Assembly: GCA_033809415.1 (NCBI GenBank)
Contig: JAPXLT010000008.1
Span: 1 to 38,205 of the forward strand
Direction: 5' to 3'
Source of the DNA: JAQVUB01 sp033809415
GTDB lineage: Bacteria; Verrucomicrobiota; Lentisphaeria; Oligosphaerales; Oligosphaeraceae
DNA: 38,205 nucleotides
A model generated the notes under the pieces. That model made no database searches. It was not told the origin of the DNA and was given only the letters and a program-made list of their open reading frames with translations. Each line of letters begins with the position of its first letter. The first letter of the stretch is position 1. Both the position numbers and the translations under genes were made by a program. Positions 30,066 through 37,949 of the stretch are shown here, piece by piece.

Positions 30066-30145
30066 TTTGAACTCCTTTGCATTTTATGGCTGAAAAGCCA
30101 CATAACTTAATTTATTTTGTAAAAAATGCAAGTCAGAGAACATGA

Positions 30146-30175
30146 ATTTGACAAAAAAGCCGTGTTTTTGTCAAA
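30146..30175 (-). promoter_or_regulatory. Promoter embedded in inverted repeat upstream of citrate synthase gene
   Basis: On the minus strand TTGACA, 17 bp, TCAAAT. The two boxes coincide with the 11-bp arms TTTGACAAAAA (30147-30157) and TTTTTGTCAAA (30165-30175) of an inverted repeat. A dimeric repressor here would cover both boxes. The symmetric plus-strand reading also gives TTGACA with 17-bp spacing to a weaker TCAAAA. Confidence 0.5.
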
Positions 30176-30258
30176 AAGATGTCCTGGCAGATCAAAAAAA
30201 TGGTTCGAGTGAAAAGTTTTTCGTCCATTCCATTCTCAAATATCGTGTTCATAGATAT

Positions 30259-30287
30259 TTGTCAAAAGTAGTGCTGGGGCGTATATT
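30259..30287 (+). promoter_or_regulatory. Sigma70-type promoter for the anchored protein gene
   Basis: TTGTCA (30259-30264), 17 bp, TATATT (30282-30287), about 140 bp before ATG 30428. Bases 30066-30427 otherwise hold no gene I can support. Confidence 0.5.
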
Positions 30288-30427
30288 CTATAATGTTTCG
30301 AGATGGACGAAAGGCAATATGTCAGTGAAACTAGGTAGCAATAGGATTTTTTTTCGGGTCTTTTCGGGCATTTCGTTGTTTCAAAAGAATTCCACTGTTA
30401 CTGGCGCATTACGACGAAAGGTACGCG

Positions 30428-31078
30428 ATGAAAAAAACACCAGTTTCCCAAGCTCGTCGGAAGCATGGTTTTGCCGTCTTCAAGTGGGGCTGCCTGACCA
30501 TCATTATTCTGGGGCTGCTTTGCCTGCTGAGTGCATGGTTGTTTTTCCGTGCGCAACGGCGGAAGTGGACCGATGAACAGCCCATGACCGTGGAGTTATC
30601 CAGGGAGGATTCTACCCGTCCGCCGGATGGTGCCCGGATTTACCGTGACACTCGGCGTGCTCTGGAAAGCGGTTCTGCTCAAACCCTGCAATTTGACGAC
30701 CGGGAGTTGAATGCCCTGATGAATCAGGCGCCGGAGTTCAAGTCGGTCGCCTCCAAAATGGCTCTGCAATTGCAGGGGGACAGTCTGCTGACCCGGATGT
30801 CGCTGCCACTGCAAGGCATCCCCGGCTTTGAAGGACGCTACCTGAATGGAGACTTTGTCTTTACCGTGCAAATTGACCAGGGAGTGCCGCAACTGAACCT
30901 GCGCTCCGGAACTGTCCGTGGAAAACCAGTCCCGGAACGATTCCTGAACCAGATGAACCAATATGGCCAGAAAGAACTGCTTCGACGCCTGGAAACGCAG
31001 ACTGATCTCAAGCGGATCGAAAGCCTGCGCATCGAAAACGGGAAACTGATCCTGAAACTCCGCGAAAAAGCCAAGTGA
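30428..31078 (+). CDS. Membrane-anchored protein of unknown function
   Basis: 216 residues. A basic start (KKTPVSQARRKHG) and one strong hydrophobic span, CLTIIILGLLCLLSAWLFF (about 22-40), give an N-in anchor with an external domain. The outer part (about residues 80-216) has DDRELNALMNQAPEFKSVAS, then beta-rich LQLQGDSLLTRMSLPL and GRYLNGDFVFTVQIDQG, and RIENGKLILKLREK at the end, a pattern recalling lipid- or ligand-binding YpmS/DUF-type anchored domains. I do not recognise a precise family. Its own promoter lies at 30259 and a long inverted repeat follows its stop. Confidence 0.6.
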   Translation: MKKTPVSQARRKHGFAVFKWGCLTIIILGLLCLLSAWLFFRAQRRKWTDEQPMTVELSREDSTRPPDGARIYRDTRRALESGSAQTLQFDDRELNALMNQAPEFKSVASKMALQLQGDSLLTRMSLPLQGIPGFEGRYLNGDFVFTVQIDQGVPQLNLRSGTVRGKPVPERFLNQMNQYGQKELLRRLETQTDLKRIESLRIENGKLILKLREKAK

Positions 31079-31089
31079 ACCAGGACACA

Positions 31090-31164
31090 TTTTTTAACAA
31101 CGAAAAGACACGAAAAAGCACGAAAATTTTTCGTGTCTTTTCGTGTCTTTTCGTTGTTAAAAAA
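31090..31164. repeat. Long CACGAAA inverted repeat between convergent genes
   Basis: Arms of about 37 bp (starting TTTTTTAACAACGAAAAGAC on either strand) are nearly perfect complements meeting at GAAAATTTTTC. It lies 11 bp after the stop of the anchored protein and 33 bp before the stop of the convergent giant gene. Same family as 24409-24486. Confidence 0.8.
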
Positions 31165-31170
31165 TAGGTT

Positions 31171-31192
31171 GTGGACGTTAGTCCACGCCAAG
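31171..31192 (+). repeat. GCCAAG hairpin repeat, copy 2
   Basis: GTGGAC-GTTA-GTCCAC followed by GCCAAG; directly after the long inverted repeat. The bases in front, GGTT, are shared with the other copies. Confidence 0.55.
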
Positions 31193-31197
31193 AATGT

Positions 31198-34100
31198 TCA
31201 GGGATGTTTCTGCCAGGCTTCTTTGATTTCCTGATGACTGAGTTTCCGGCAGAAGACCCGCAGGTCGGCAATAGCGCTGTTCTCTTTTCCGGGGACACCG
31301 GTCTCATACCCGATTTTGATCACTTTGTCATCAAAATCTTTCTGTGAATATGGCTCAGCAAGCTGTTTTCTGGCGGCGACAAGGGCGTCAATATAGAGGA
31401 TCATTTCCCGGTCATCCCAAGTTAATCCAATCAGGTGCCATTCCTGATTTTTCCAAGTGCGTGGTTGAGCCGTGCCTAAAAACAAGTCTTTTCGATTTGG
31501 GAAGCGGATCGAGATCAGCGCCAAAGTGGCTTTGTCTTGATCACGTTGCAACTGCAAGCCCCAGCGGTTCTTTTCTTGCCCACCAGTCAAGTAGAAAAGC
31601 TGGTAGATGCCTTTTGGAGCAGAGGCCAGATCCTGAAAATCCAGCGGCTTGATCCAGAAAAGCACGGTTCCCTCGGCAGCATAAAAGTTGTTTTTTGCCG
31701 GATAGCTGATGGATTCGATGCCGCCTTCGCCGATTTGCAATGCATTTTGCGCTTCGGTGAAGCTGACAGTTCCGCGGGTGTTGAGTACGTTTCCGTTCCC
31801 CAGGCTGCTGAAAGCTTGTAAGTCACCACGAAAAGGCAACCGAAACAGCAAATCATTTTCCGCCTGGGGGCGTTCAATAGTCTCGGGGAGTTGTTCTTGT
31901 TCCGGCTGTGCAGGCGAGAGCCGCACCGGCGCTGTTGCGCGGCTGGTGATTGCCGGGATGCTGCTCTTCCCGGCAAAGAGGATGCGGAAATCATGTCTTG
32001 GTATTGGCACCTGGATGCGGTTATCCTGTACAGTAAATTCCTGCCGGCTTTCATAATCGACTGTCAGCCCCGGCAGGAAACCGATCTGTTCAGGGAGATA
32101 TTCGATCTCCGCAAGCAGACCTTGCTCACCAAGATTGGCGGCGACAATAAAGAGCTGCTCTGCATTTTTCCAGGCGCTGATTTTGATGGCATCCTGTTTG
32201 CAGTTGAACAGCTGCCGGGAAGGTTCGGCCCAGTATGGATGAAAGCGCACAGATTCTGCTCCCAGATTGAAGTCGCTTTTTGCCCGATGCACCAGTTCCC
32301 GTGTAGGAGGATGCACATTCCAGGCATGCCAGGTGATAATATCATGCAGGAGCGTCAAAGTCAGCAGAGAACGGTTGGCTTGGCGGACTTTCTCTTCGCC
32401 ATGCTCCGCCATGCTCAGACGGACTTCACTTAGGAATACCGGCACAACCCCGAACTGACGTCCCATTACATGCGCCCGGATAAAATCCAGAGGCCAGTTG
32501 TCGATATAGTCTCGATTGGGATTATCGAGGAAGCGCTGTTCGCCGTCGATGGAAATGGCCGCAAAGGAATGGCATGGAGTCATAGTGACCCCGCTTTTGT
32601 GAACGGCGTAATAATTCGGCATGCCGTTTTCAATCCAGACTGCCGCATTGCGCCGCAATGTTTCACGCAGGCCACGGATGCCAAATTCCGCCTGGATTTC
32701 GCCATCGGGACGCAGGTATCCGGCATCGAGGGCGAGATCGCACATGGGGCGCAGGTAGGCCTCATCTTCGTAGACAGTAAACATGCCGACGTTTTTTAGG
32801 TACTGGTCATAGTGATACGCCTTGAAATCCTGGAAGCTTTTGGTGTAGCTGTTCGTCCAGACGCGTTCCCATTCTCCCCGATAGACACGTCCTTCCGGAG
32901 TTTCCAGCATGTGGCGTATCCAGTCTACGAGCTGATAGCGCAAGAAGACATATCCCTGGTTGCGGTATTTATCCATGGCTTCCTTAGCTTCCGCATAGGA
33001 ATCCGGATAGGGGTTGTAGGAGCAAAATGCATGGTACTTACTGGTCTCAGAATTGCGGGAGATCGCCGCACTGTAATAAAAACTGCGGACGTTGGGCAGC
33101 GCCGGATTGGCACCTACCAGCCAGGAGCGCCAGCCAGTCGGCAGAGGTTTGCTCGGGCTAGGCTGAAGGCCAAAGGAAATCGTGCGGGGCTTGGACAATG
33201 CAAAAGGCTTGTTGACAAAATGCACTCGGAGAACCACGCGGTCCTGCTCCCGCACCAGTTCGAGGGCAGGCTGGCGCTCATCCAGCGACCAGTACCGGTC
33301 GCTTTCCGCAAACCAAGTCAACCCGCGATCCTCGTTGCCGACCCAGACCATCGGCTTGAAGTTGCCGAATGTTCCGGCTGTATTGGGTTGTTGCATGCTG
33401 TCCCAGATGACACCTTGTTGGGGTGCAGTCGCACCAGCGCAGAAACCTAGCCGCTTGTCGCTGATTTCATACATCAAGGTGGCTTGTTCGGGCAGCAGCG
33501 GGATGTCCAGCGTCAGCTTCTCGAGGTTCATCGGGCGCTTGGGCTGCAGGGTGAGTTCTATCCAGGCAAAACCGTCATATTCCAGAGAATTGCTGACCAA
33601 GGCATCCAGTTTACCCAGTCGGGCTTTTGCTGTAAACTCCATATTGCTGCGGGTCTGTTTGCGGACTTTATATCTGCTGCTTTCCAGCTGAACGTTGCGT
33701 CCGTCGATGATGCCGGAAAGCGTGATCGGCGCCGCCAGCAAATTCTCGATTTCTTTGCCGACAGTCGGTTCGGTCTGTTTGGCGGCGATCTGGTCAAAGA
33801 GAGCGGTTTTTCCCAAGGTCATAAAGCTGGACACCATAGACGCGGTGTGTTTTTTCCAAGTGATTGGCAGAAACTCCGGGAAGATTTCCACGCTGGTGCC
33901 GGCTTTGGAGCCGACAAAGGGAAAGTTTTTATATTCATAGTCATAAAATTCGCGGGCAATCTCCTTCTTGTCAGCTGACAATATGATCAGGAAGCGATAT
34001 GTCCCGTCCTTTTTGATCAGCCCCGGCAATAGGATTTCCGTATGCTCGAACTTGCTGGAATGCAAGGGCAGTTCCTTTGCAAAAATTTTGCTGTTGTCGG

Positions 34101-35244
34101 GATCGAGCAATTCGATTCGTGCCCGATTCACTTGCGCCGCCAGCTCGAGGTTTGAAAAGTCGACAAGATCAATCCAGGCCTTTTCAAAATATGGCAGGTA
34201 GCGCATCATGCAGATAAACTGTTTTTCGCGCAGGTCAGCCGATATTTTCGGCAGCACGGGGATTTTGCGAAAGGGTATTTCCGCTTGATACAACTGGGTG
34301 TTTCCGCTGTGCAGACGCAGTTTGAGCAAGTTGCTTTCTGCCAGAGTGGGCGACATCGTCAATTCAAGAGCTTTATTGACTGCGTCCAGAGTCTTTTCAG
34401 ATTGCGCGATGACTGCTCCGTCAGCAAGGACTTCGCCGGAAAAGGTGGTTTTACCGAGCAAAGTGCCATGCAACCGGGCAGTAGCTTTGACAGTTCCTTC
34501 GGGTTGCTGGAAGTCGATCTGATAGCCGGGAACCTGTTCCTTGAAGATCATCACTGCACCGGCATTATGAGAATTCAGGATACTGGCTGCCGGCGATAGG
34601 GTTGTCCAGCTGCCAAAGTCACTCCAGTAACGCGACATCTGCAAAAGCCAGCGGGTGTCGTCGCTGATTTCCTTGACGCCCAGTTCGGCAAAGGGGATGG
34701 CGCATTCACCTTCCCAGAATTCTTCTGTGACACGGCTTTTGCTGACCGCATCGAGGTTCCAGTCTTTCTGCACGCCTTCAGCTACAGTCCATTGCTGGTC
34801 ATAGACAATCGTTCCGGCGGCATTGATGAAAACCATGAAGTGTCCCTTTTCGACCGTGTGCTGGCCAAAATGCGGGTCCAGCAGAATTTCAATGCGATCT
34901 TCTTCAAACCCCGCTGGCGGAAATTGGTCACGACGGTTCCAGTTGGCTTTCGGCTTTTTGCCGGCAGGATAATAGCTCAAGCGCCAAGCAATGTACAAAT
35001 GCGTGGCATCATAGGCCATATACATGGACATGGGACGGCTGTCCAAATGCCGAGCGGTGACAAAACCGCTGAGCATCGCAGCAGGTGCCCATTCTTCCGG
35101 ATCAATTGTGCCGTCAATCTGCGGTGCCGACGAAAGCCGTGGAACGGCAAATTGTGGCGGAACGGCAGACTTGCTATCGGCATATAGCTGGAAGGCAACA
35201 CAGAATAGGAGCAGTATTGAAGCAATGATTCGTTTTTTCATCAT
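31198..35244 (-). CDS. Giant secreted CBM9/DUF6067/LamG carbohydrate-active protein
   Basis: 1348 residues from the double ATG at 35244 (AGGA 9 bases upstream). A signal peptide is clear: MMKKRIIASILLLFCVAFQL followed by YADS. Residues about 28-240 look like a family 9 carbohydrate-binding (DOMON-like) domain (APQIDGTIDPEEWAPA, AYDATHLYIAWRLSYY, FEEDRIEILLDP). The long middle (about 240-1120) has traits of DUF6067/GH123-like proteins: GFCAGATAPQQGVIWDSM, NEDRGLTWFAESDRYWSLDE, and an acidic pair in YEDEAYLRPMCD. The C-terminal 210 residues are a LamG/concanavalin-like fold (EGTVLFWIKPLDFQDL, WHLIGLTWDDREMILYIDAL, IADLRVFCRKLS). Likely a periplasmic or exported glycan-degrading enzyme; catalytic residues cannot be fixed. 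Last gene of an operon with a pseudopilin and a regulator. Confidence 0.75.
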   Translation of the reverse strand: MMKKRIIASILLLFCVAFQLYADSKSAVPPQFAVPRLSSAPQIDGTIDPEEWAPAAMLSGFVTARHLDSRPMSMYMAYDATHLYIAWRLSYYPAGKKPKANWNRRDQFPPAGFEEDRIEILLDPHFGQHTVEKGHFMVFINAAGTIVYDQQWTVAEGVQKDWNLDAVSKSRVTEEFWEGECAIPFAELGVKEISDDTRWLLQMSRYWSDFGSWTTLSPAASILNSHNAGAVMIFKEQVPGYQIDFQQPEGTVKATARLHGTLLGKTTFSGEVLADGAVIAQSEKTLDAVNKALELTMSPTLAESNLLKLRLHSGNTQLYQAEIPFRKIPVLPKISADLREKQFICMMRYLPYFEKAWIDLVDFSNLELAAQVNRARIELLDPDNSKIFAKELPLHSSKFEHTEILLPGLIKKDGTYRFLIILSADKKEIAREFYDYEYKNFPFVGSKAGTSVEIFPEFLPITWKKHTASMVSSFMTLGKTALFDQIAAKQTEPTVGKEIENLLAAPITLSGIIDGRNVQLESSRYKVRKQTRSNMEFTAKARLGKLDALVSNSLEYDGFAWIELTLQPKRPMNLEKLTLDIPLLPEQATLMYEISDKRLGFCAGATAPQQGVIWDSMQQPNTAGTFGNFKPMVWVGNEDRGLTWFAESDRYWSLDERQPALELVREQDRVVLRVHFVNKPFALSKPRTISFGLQPSPSKPLPTGWRSWLVGANPALPNVRSFYYSAAISRNSETSKYHAFCSYNPYPDSYAEAKEAMDKYRNQGYVFLRYQLVDWIRHMLETPEGRVYRGEWERVWTNSYTKSFQDFKAYHYDQYLKNVGMFTVYEDEAYLRPMCDLALDAGYLRPDGEIQAEFGIRGLRETLRRNAAVWIENGMPNYYAVHKSGVTMTPCHSFAAISIDGEQRFLDNPNRDYIDNWPLDFIRAHVMGRQFGVVPVFLSEVRLSMAEHGEEKVRQANRSLLTLTLLHDIITWHAWNVHPPTRELVHRAKSDFNLGAESVRFHPYWAEPSRQLFNCKQDAIKISAWKNAEQLFIVAANLGEQGLLAEIEYLPEQIGFLPGLTVDYESRQEFTVQDNRIQVPIPRHDFRILFAGKSSIPAITSRATAPVRLSPAQPEQEQLPETIERPQAENDLLFRLPFRGDLQAFSSLGNGNVLNTRGTVSFTEAQNALQIGEGGIESISYPAKNNFYAAEGTVLFWIKPLDFQDLASAPKGIYQLFYLTGGQEKNRWGLQLQRDQDKATLALISIRFPNRKDLFLGTAQPRTWKNQEWHLIGLTWDDREMILYIDALVAARKQLAEPYSQKDFDDKVIKIGYETGVPGKENSAIADLRVFCRKLSHQEIKEAWQKHP

Positions 35245-35301
35245 CGGGATATTTCCTGGTCGTAAATTTGATGCGTAGTGCCAAAAATCTTCATCGAGCA
35301 A

Positions 35302-36105
35302 TTACGGATACAGCGGATCGGGCAGCTTGTTAAAATACCAGCGCCCTGAAGTGCGCGCTGTGCTGCTGACGGTATTGACCCATTGCCTGGCTTCATTCAA
35401 CGATGGCGTCATGACATTGCCGCCCAGCGCCAGAAAATTGATGCTGTTGCGATGATGAGGATAATAACTCTGCGCATGGCTGGGATGAATATACGGGTAG
35501 GATATGTTCACCTGACTGTTGGCGTTACGGGGATTGTAGAAGCTGGTGTTGCTGCCGGTGGCATCCCCGGCGTAGACAAGACGGGAAGCATTCGTAATCC
35601 GGCTGAGCTTCTGCTCCGAATAATAAAAGGCGCGCGTGGCATTGCTACCATAGCTATTGATACCGATCGTCTGGACAGCAGCTAGGCTCGATAGGGTCTC
35701 ACTCATGTTGCGAATGCCACGGCTCTTCAACAGGGCGGCATTCGAAGTGCCGGCATCCGGAGACGCCGGGCAAACCCAGTAAATGGCATTGTTGGTGTAA
35801 GGAACCAATACCCCAACCCAACGATAAATTCCACTCTCACCAACGGCTTTCTGCAACCATCCCGGAATGGTATCGTTGTTTTCATCACAATACATGTGGA
35901 CAGCCAGGCCAATTTGCTTGAGATTATTGACACAACTGATGGATTGGGCACGGGCGCGGGCTTGAGCCAGAGCCGGAAGTAGCATGCTGGCAAGGATTGC
36001 AATGATGGCAATCACGACCAACAGTTCAATTAATGTAAAAAATGCCTGTAACCGCTTGCCGGTTAGCGTAATCCGATTCCCGTTAACTTGCTGATTTCTG
36101 CTCAT
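35302..36105 (-). CDS. Type II-secretion-like pseudopilin (Lentisphaerota prepilin family)
   Basis: 267 residues; ATG 36105 follows GGAAG. The prepilin leader and helix are textbook: a short basic start, then FTLIELLVVIAIIAILASML, with cleavage expected before Phe23 and Glu+5 present. ALAQARARAQSISCVNNLKQ-IGLAVHMY continues the conserved block. The C-terminal IHPSHAQSYYPHHRNSINFL-ALGGNV corresponds to the H-x9-DG motif, but reads GG instead of DG. Such proteins are hugely duplicated in Lentisphaerota and Planctomycetota; they may build pseudopili that export or display enzymes. It lies 57 bp upstream of the giant enzyme gene and 49 bp downstream of the regulator. Confidence 0.85.
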   Translation of the reverse strand: MSRNQQVNGNRITLTGKRLQAFFTLIELLVVIAIIAILASMLLPALAQARARAQSISCVNNLKQIGLAVHMYCDENNDTIPGWLQKAVGESGIYRWVGVLVPYTNNAIYWVCPASPDAGTSNAALLKSRGIRNMSETLSSLAAVQTIGINSYGSNATRAFYYSEQKLSRITNASRLVYAGDATGSNTSFYNPRNANSQVNISYPYIHPSHAQSYYPHHRNSINFLALGGNVMTPSLNEARQWVNTVSSTARTSGRWYFNKLPDPLYP

Positions 36106-36154
36106 GTTTGCTTCCTTTTGTTTTTGCTGACAAGTAAACTTTCTGCTGAAAAAA

Positions 36155-37294
36155 CTATGAATTGGTTGAAGAAATTTTTGTTCCGCTGGAGTTTCGAATG
36201 ACTAGTTCCGGTTTGACGAGAATCGTTTCATTTTTCCACTTTTCTTGCAGTGCCTGTGCGGTAAGATGTCCTATTTCGCGTTCATTGATGGAAATGGAGC
36301 TGAGTGTTGGTTCCATCAGTTCACAGGTGGCAACAGTATTCAGCATTCCCATTACTGCAATATCCTGCCCGACCGTGACATTCATCTCCTTTGCCATTCG
36401 ATAGATGGCTGGCGCACGGAAGTCACCGACAGCCAGGAACGCTTCGCATTCATCTTCAAAACAGCCGCGCAATTCGTCATGGAAACGTTCATCATTTGCG
36501 CGAATGCCACTGGCAGGGCCATCGATCAGGCGCACCAGCTGGTAAAAGTCCAGGCCGGCTTCATCGTATGCGCATTCAACGCCGTCCAGCAGAAGATGGA
36601 CATAATTGTCGTTGCGGATGCCAAATCTTCGACAGTACATGTCATCCAGGCGCTGCAATCCAAGCACAGCCAGTTTCCGGCGTCCCTGCTCAAGAAAATA
36701 TCGTCCGGCAAGATAACCGGCCTGCTTCATATCCGATAAAATCCGGTTGACGTTGCCAAAGGGCACCGCGCAGCTGTCAAAAATAACAAAGTTAAGCTGC
36801 TCAAAATCTGTCAGGTAGTTACGCAGATGCCGATAGGGAAAGTGGCGGTCCCCGTAAATTACCAGCGAATGATAGCGGTTTTTCATCGCCTGGTCCAGCC
36901 ATTCCTCAGCCTGCTCGATTGGAGTTCCGGAACCAAAACTGGTGTGCAAAGGAATGTTGTAAAAGGGCTGCCCATTCAAAACTTCTTGTATCGCCGCAAA
37001 CAACTTCCCGAAAGTGGATATGTTGATGTCAACCAAATACCCGACTTGCGTCTTACCCTCCACAGTGGCAGCCTGGGGATCGGTCACAAAGGTACCCTTG
37101 CCCTGCAAACGCTTCACATAACCATCACCCTCCAACACCTGCAAAATATTTGATACGGTCAGATAACTGACCCCAAAACGCGAACATAACTCACGAACCC
37201 CAGGCAATTGACTGCCACGAGCATACTTCCCAGAACGTATCTCACCCTTCAGCTGCTCACTGAAAGCAATATACTTCGGAACTCGCTTGCTCAT
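36155..37294 (-). CDS. GntR-HTH/LacI-like substrate-binding regulator
   Basis: 379 residues from ATG 37294 (GGGTG 8 bases upstream; ATG 37300 is possible). The N-terminus is a GntR winged helix: YIAFSEQLKGEIRSGKYARG, LPGVRELCSRFGVSYLTVSN and VLEGDGYVKRLQGKGTFV (about 4-68). The rest follows the LacI/periplasmic-binding-protein fold used for sugar sensing (YHSLVIYGDRHFPYRHL, AFLAVGDFRAPAIYRMAKEM, IAVMGMLNT, and PTLSSISINEREIGHLTAQA at the end). This is the GntR-headed, LacI-bodied architecture of AraR-type regulators. A promoter with a 14-bp palindrome lies just upstream; it probably controls itself and the downstream pseudopilin and enzyme in response to a sugar. Confidence 0.85.
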   Translation of the reverse strand: MSKRVPKYIAFSEQLKGEIRSGKYARGSQLPGVRELCSRFGVSYLTVSNILQVLEGDGYVKRLQGKGTFVTDPQAATVEGKTQVGYLVDINISTFGKLFAAIQEVLNGQPFYNIPLHTSFGSGTPIEQAEEWLDQAMKNRYHSLVIYGDRHFPYRHLRNYLTDFEQLNFVIFDSCAVPFGNVNRILSDMKQAGYLAGRYFLEQGRRKLAVLGLQRLDDMYCRRFGIRNDNYVHLLLDGVECAYDEAGLDFYQLVRLIDGPASGIRANDERFHDELRGCFEDECEAFLAVGDFRAPAIYRMAKEMNVTVGQDIAVMGMLNTVATCELMEPTLSSISINEREIGHLTAQALQEKWKNETILVKPELVIRNSSGTKISSTNS

Positions 37295-37363
37295 CACCAT
37301 AGCACCCATAGATGAAGACTGAAACAAAAAAAACAGAGCCGATGTGAATCTGTTGAAAAAAAG

Positions 37364-37377
37364 GTGATATATATCAC
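37364..37377. promoter_or_regulatory. 14-bp palindromic operator
   Basis: GTGATATATATCAC is perfectly symmetric and lies immediately downstream of the -10 box of the regulator promoter, over the expected transcription start. CACTTG and CAAGTG repeats flank the promoter (37375-37380 and 37410-37415). A GntR/LacI-type autorepressor site is the simplest reading. Confidence 0.55.
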
Positions 37378-37383
37378 TTGCAC

Positions 37384-37412
37384 ACTATAAAACGGCAAGT
37401 CGTGTTTGTCAA
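37384..37412 (-). promoter_or_regulatory. Strong sigma70 promoter of the regulator operon
   Basis: On the minus strand TTGACA, exactly 17 bp, TATAGT, about 90 bp before ATG 37294. Confidence 0.75.
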
Positions 37413-37491
37413 GTGAATAAAAAAAAGAGACTGGCGCGATTTGCCCCGCGATTTGCCCCGATTTTTTCTTCTTTTTCCAGAAAGATTTTTT

Positions 37492-37598
37492 ATGGACGAT
37501 GGACAGGGACAAGAATGGACACGATGGACTGAATGGACAAGAATGGACTGCTGAATGGACAATGGACGATGGACAATGGACAATGGACGATGGACAGA
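37492..37598. repeat. ATGGAC-rich minisatellite
   Basis: Irregular tandem copies of ATGGACA/ATGGACG with a few insertions (AAGA, CTGA). Non-coding, in the divergent space between two regulators. Shares the TGGAC core with the array at 23213-23365. A GCGATTTGCCCC duplication lies just before it (37436-37460). Confidence 0.8.
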
Positions 37599-37660
37599 GA
37601 TTATGTACCTTTCAGGGCTAATCCCAACATCGCCGATCCGACCGATCCGTCCGATTTGTT

Positions 37661-37747
37661 GTCCGTGTCCCGTCCGTGTCCCGTCCGTGTCCCGTCCGTG
37701 TCCCGTCCGTGTCCCGTCCGTGTAAAGTCCGTGTAAAGTCCGTGTGG
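37661..37747. repeat. 11-bp minisatellite (GTCCGTGTCCC)
   Basis: About five copies of GTCCGTGTCCC, then two of GTCCGTGTAAA, and a last GTCCGTGT leading into the GCCAAG hairpin. Non-coding. Confidence 0.85.
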
Positions 37748-37750
37748 GTT

Positions 37751-37772
37751 GTGGGCAGCAGCCCACGCCAAG
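37751..37772 (+). repeat. GCCAAG hairpin repeat, copy 3
   Basis: GTGGGC-AGCA-GCCCAC followed by GCCAAG and preceded by GGGTT, as in the copies at 28166 and 31171. Confidence 0.55.
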
Positions 37773-37867
37773 TCCGTTAGTGTCTTTCATTGTAAAAAAA
37801 CTGTCGCACAGCTTTACTGACGCATTACACAGGAACAATTTTTAAACAATTTTTTTCAGTTTGCTAC

Positions 37868-37896
37868 TTGAAATACTTTTTATTATGATGTATAAT
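37868..37896 (+). promoter_or_regulatory. Sigma70 promoter for the last GntR gene
   Basis: TTGAAA (37868-37873), exactly 17 bp, TATAAT (37891-37896). TTGAAAT (37868-37874) and ATTTCAA (37899-37905) are inverted copies bracketing the -10 box, a possible operator for the regulator encoded downstream. Confidence 0.7.
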
Positions 37897-37949
37897 ATAT
37901 TTCAAATCGAAATAAAACACAAAAAAAAGGAACAATTAAGGTACAACTT

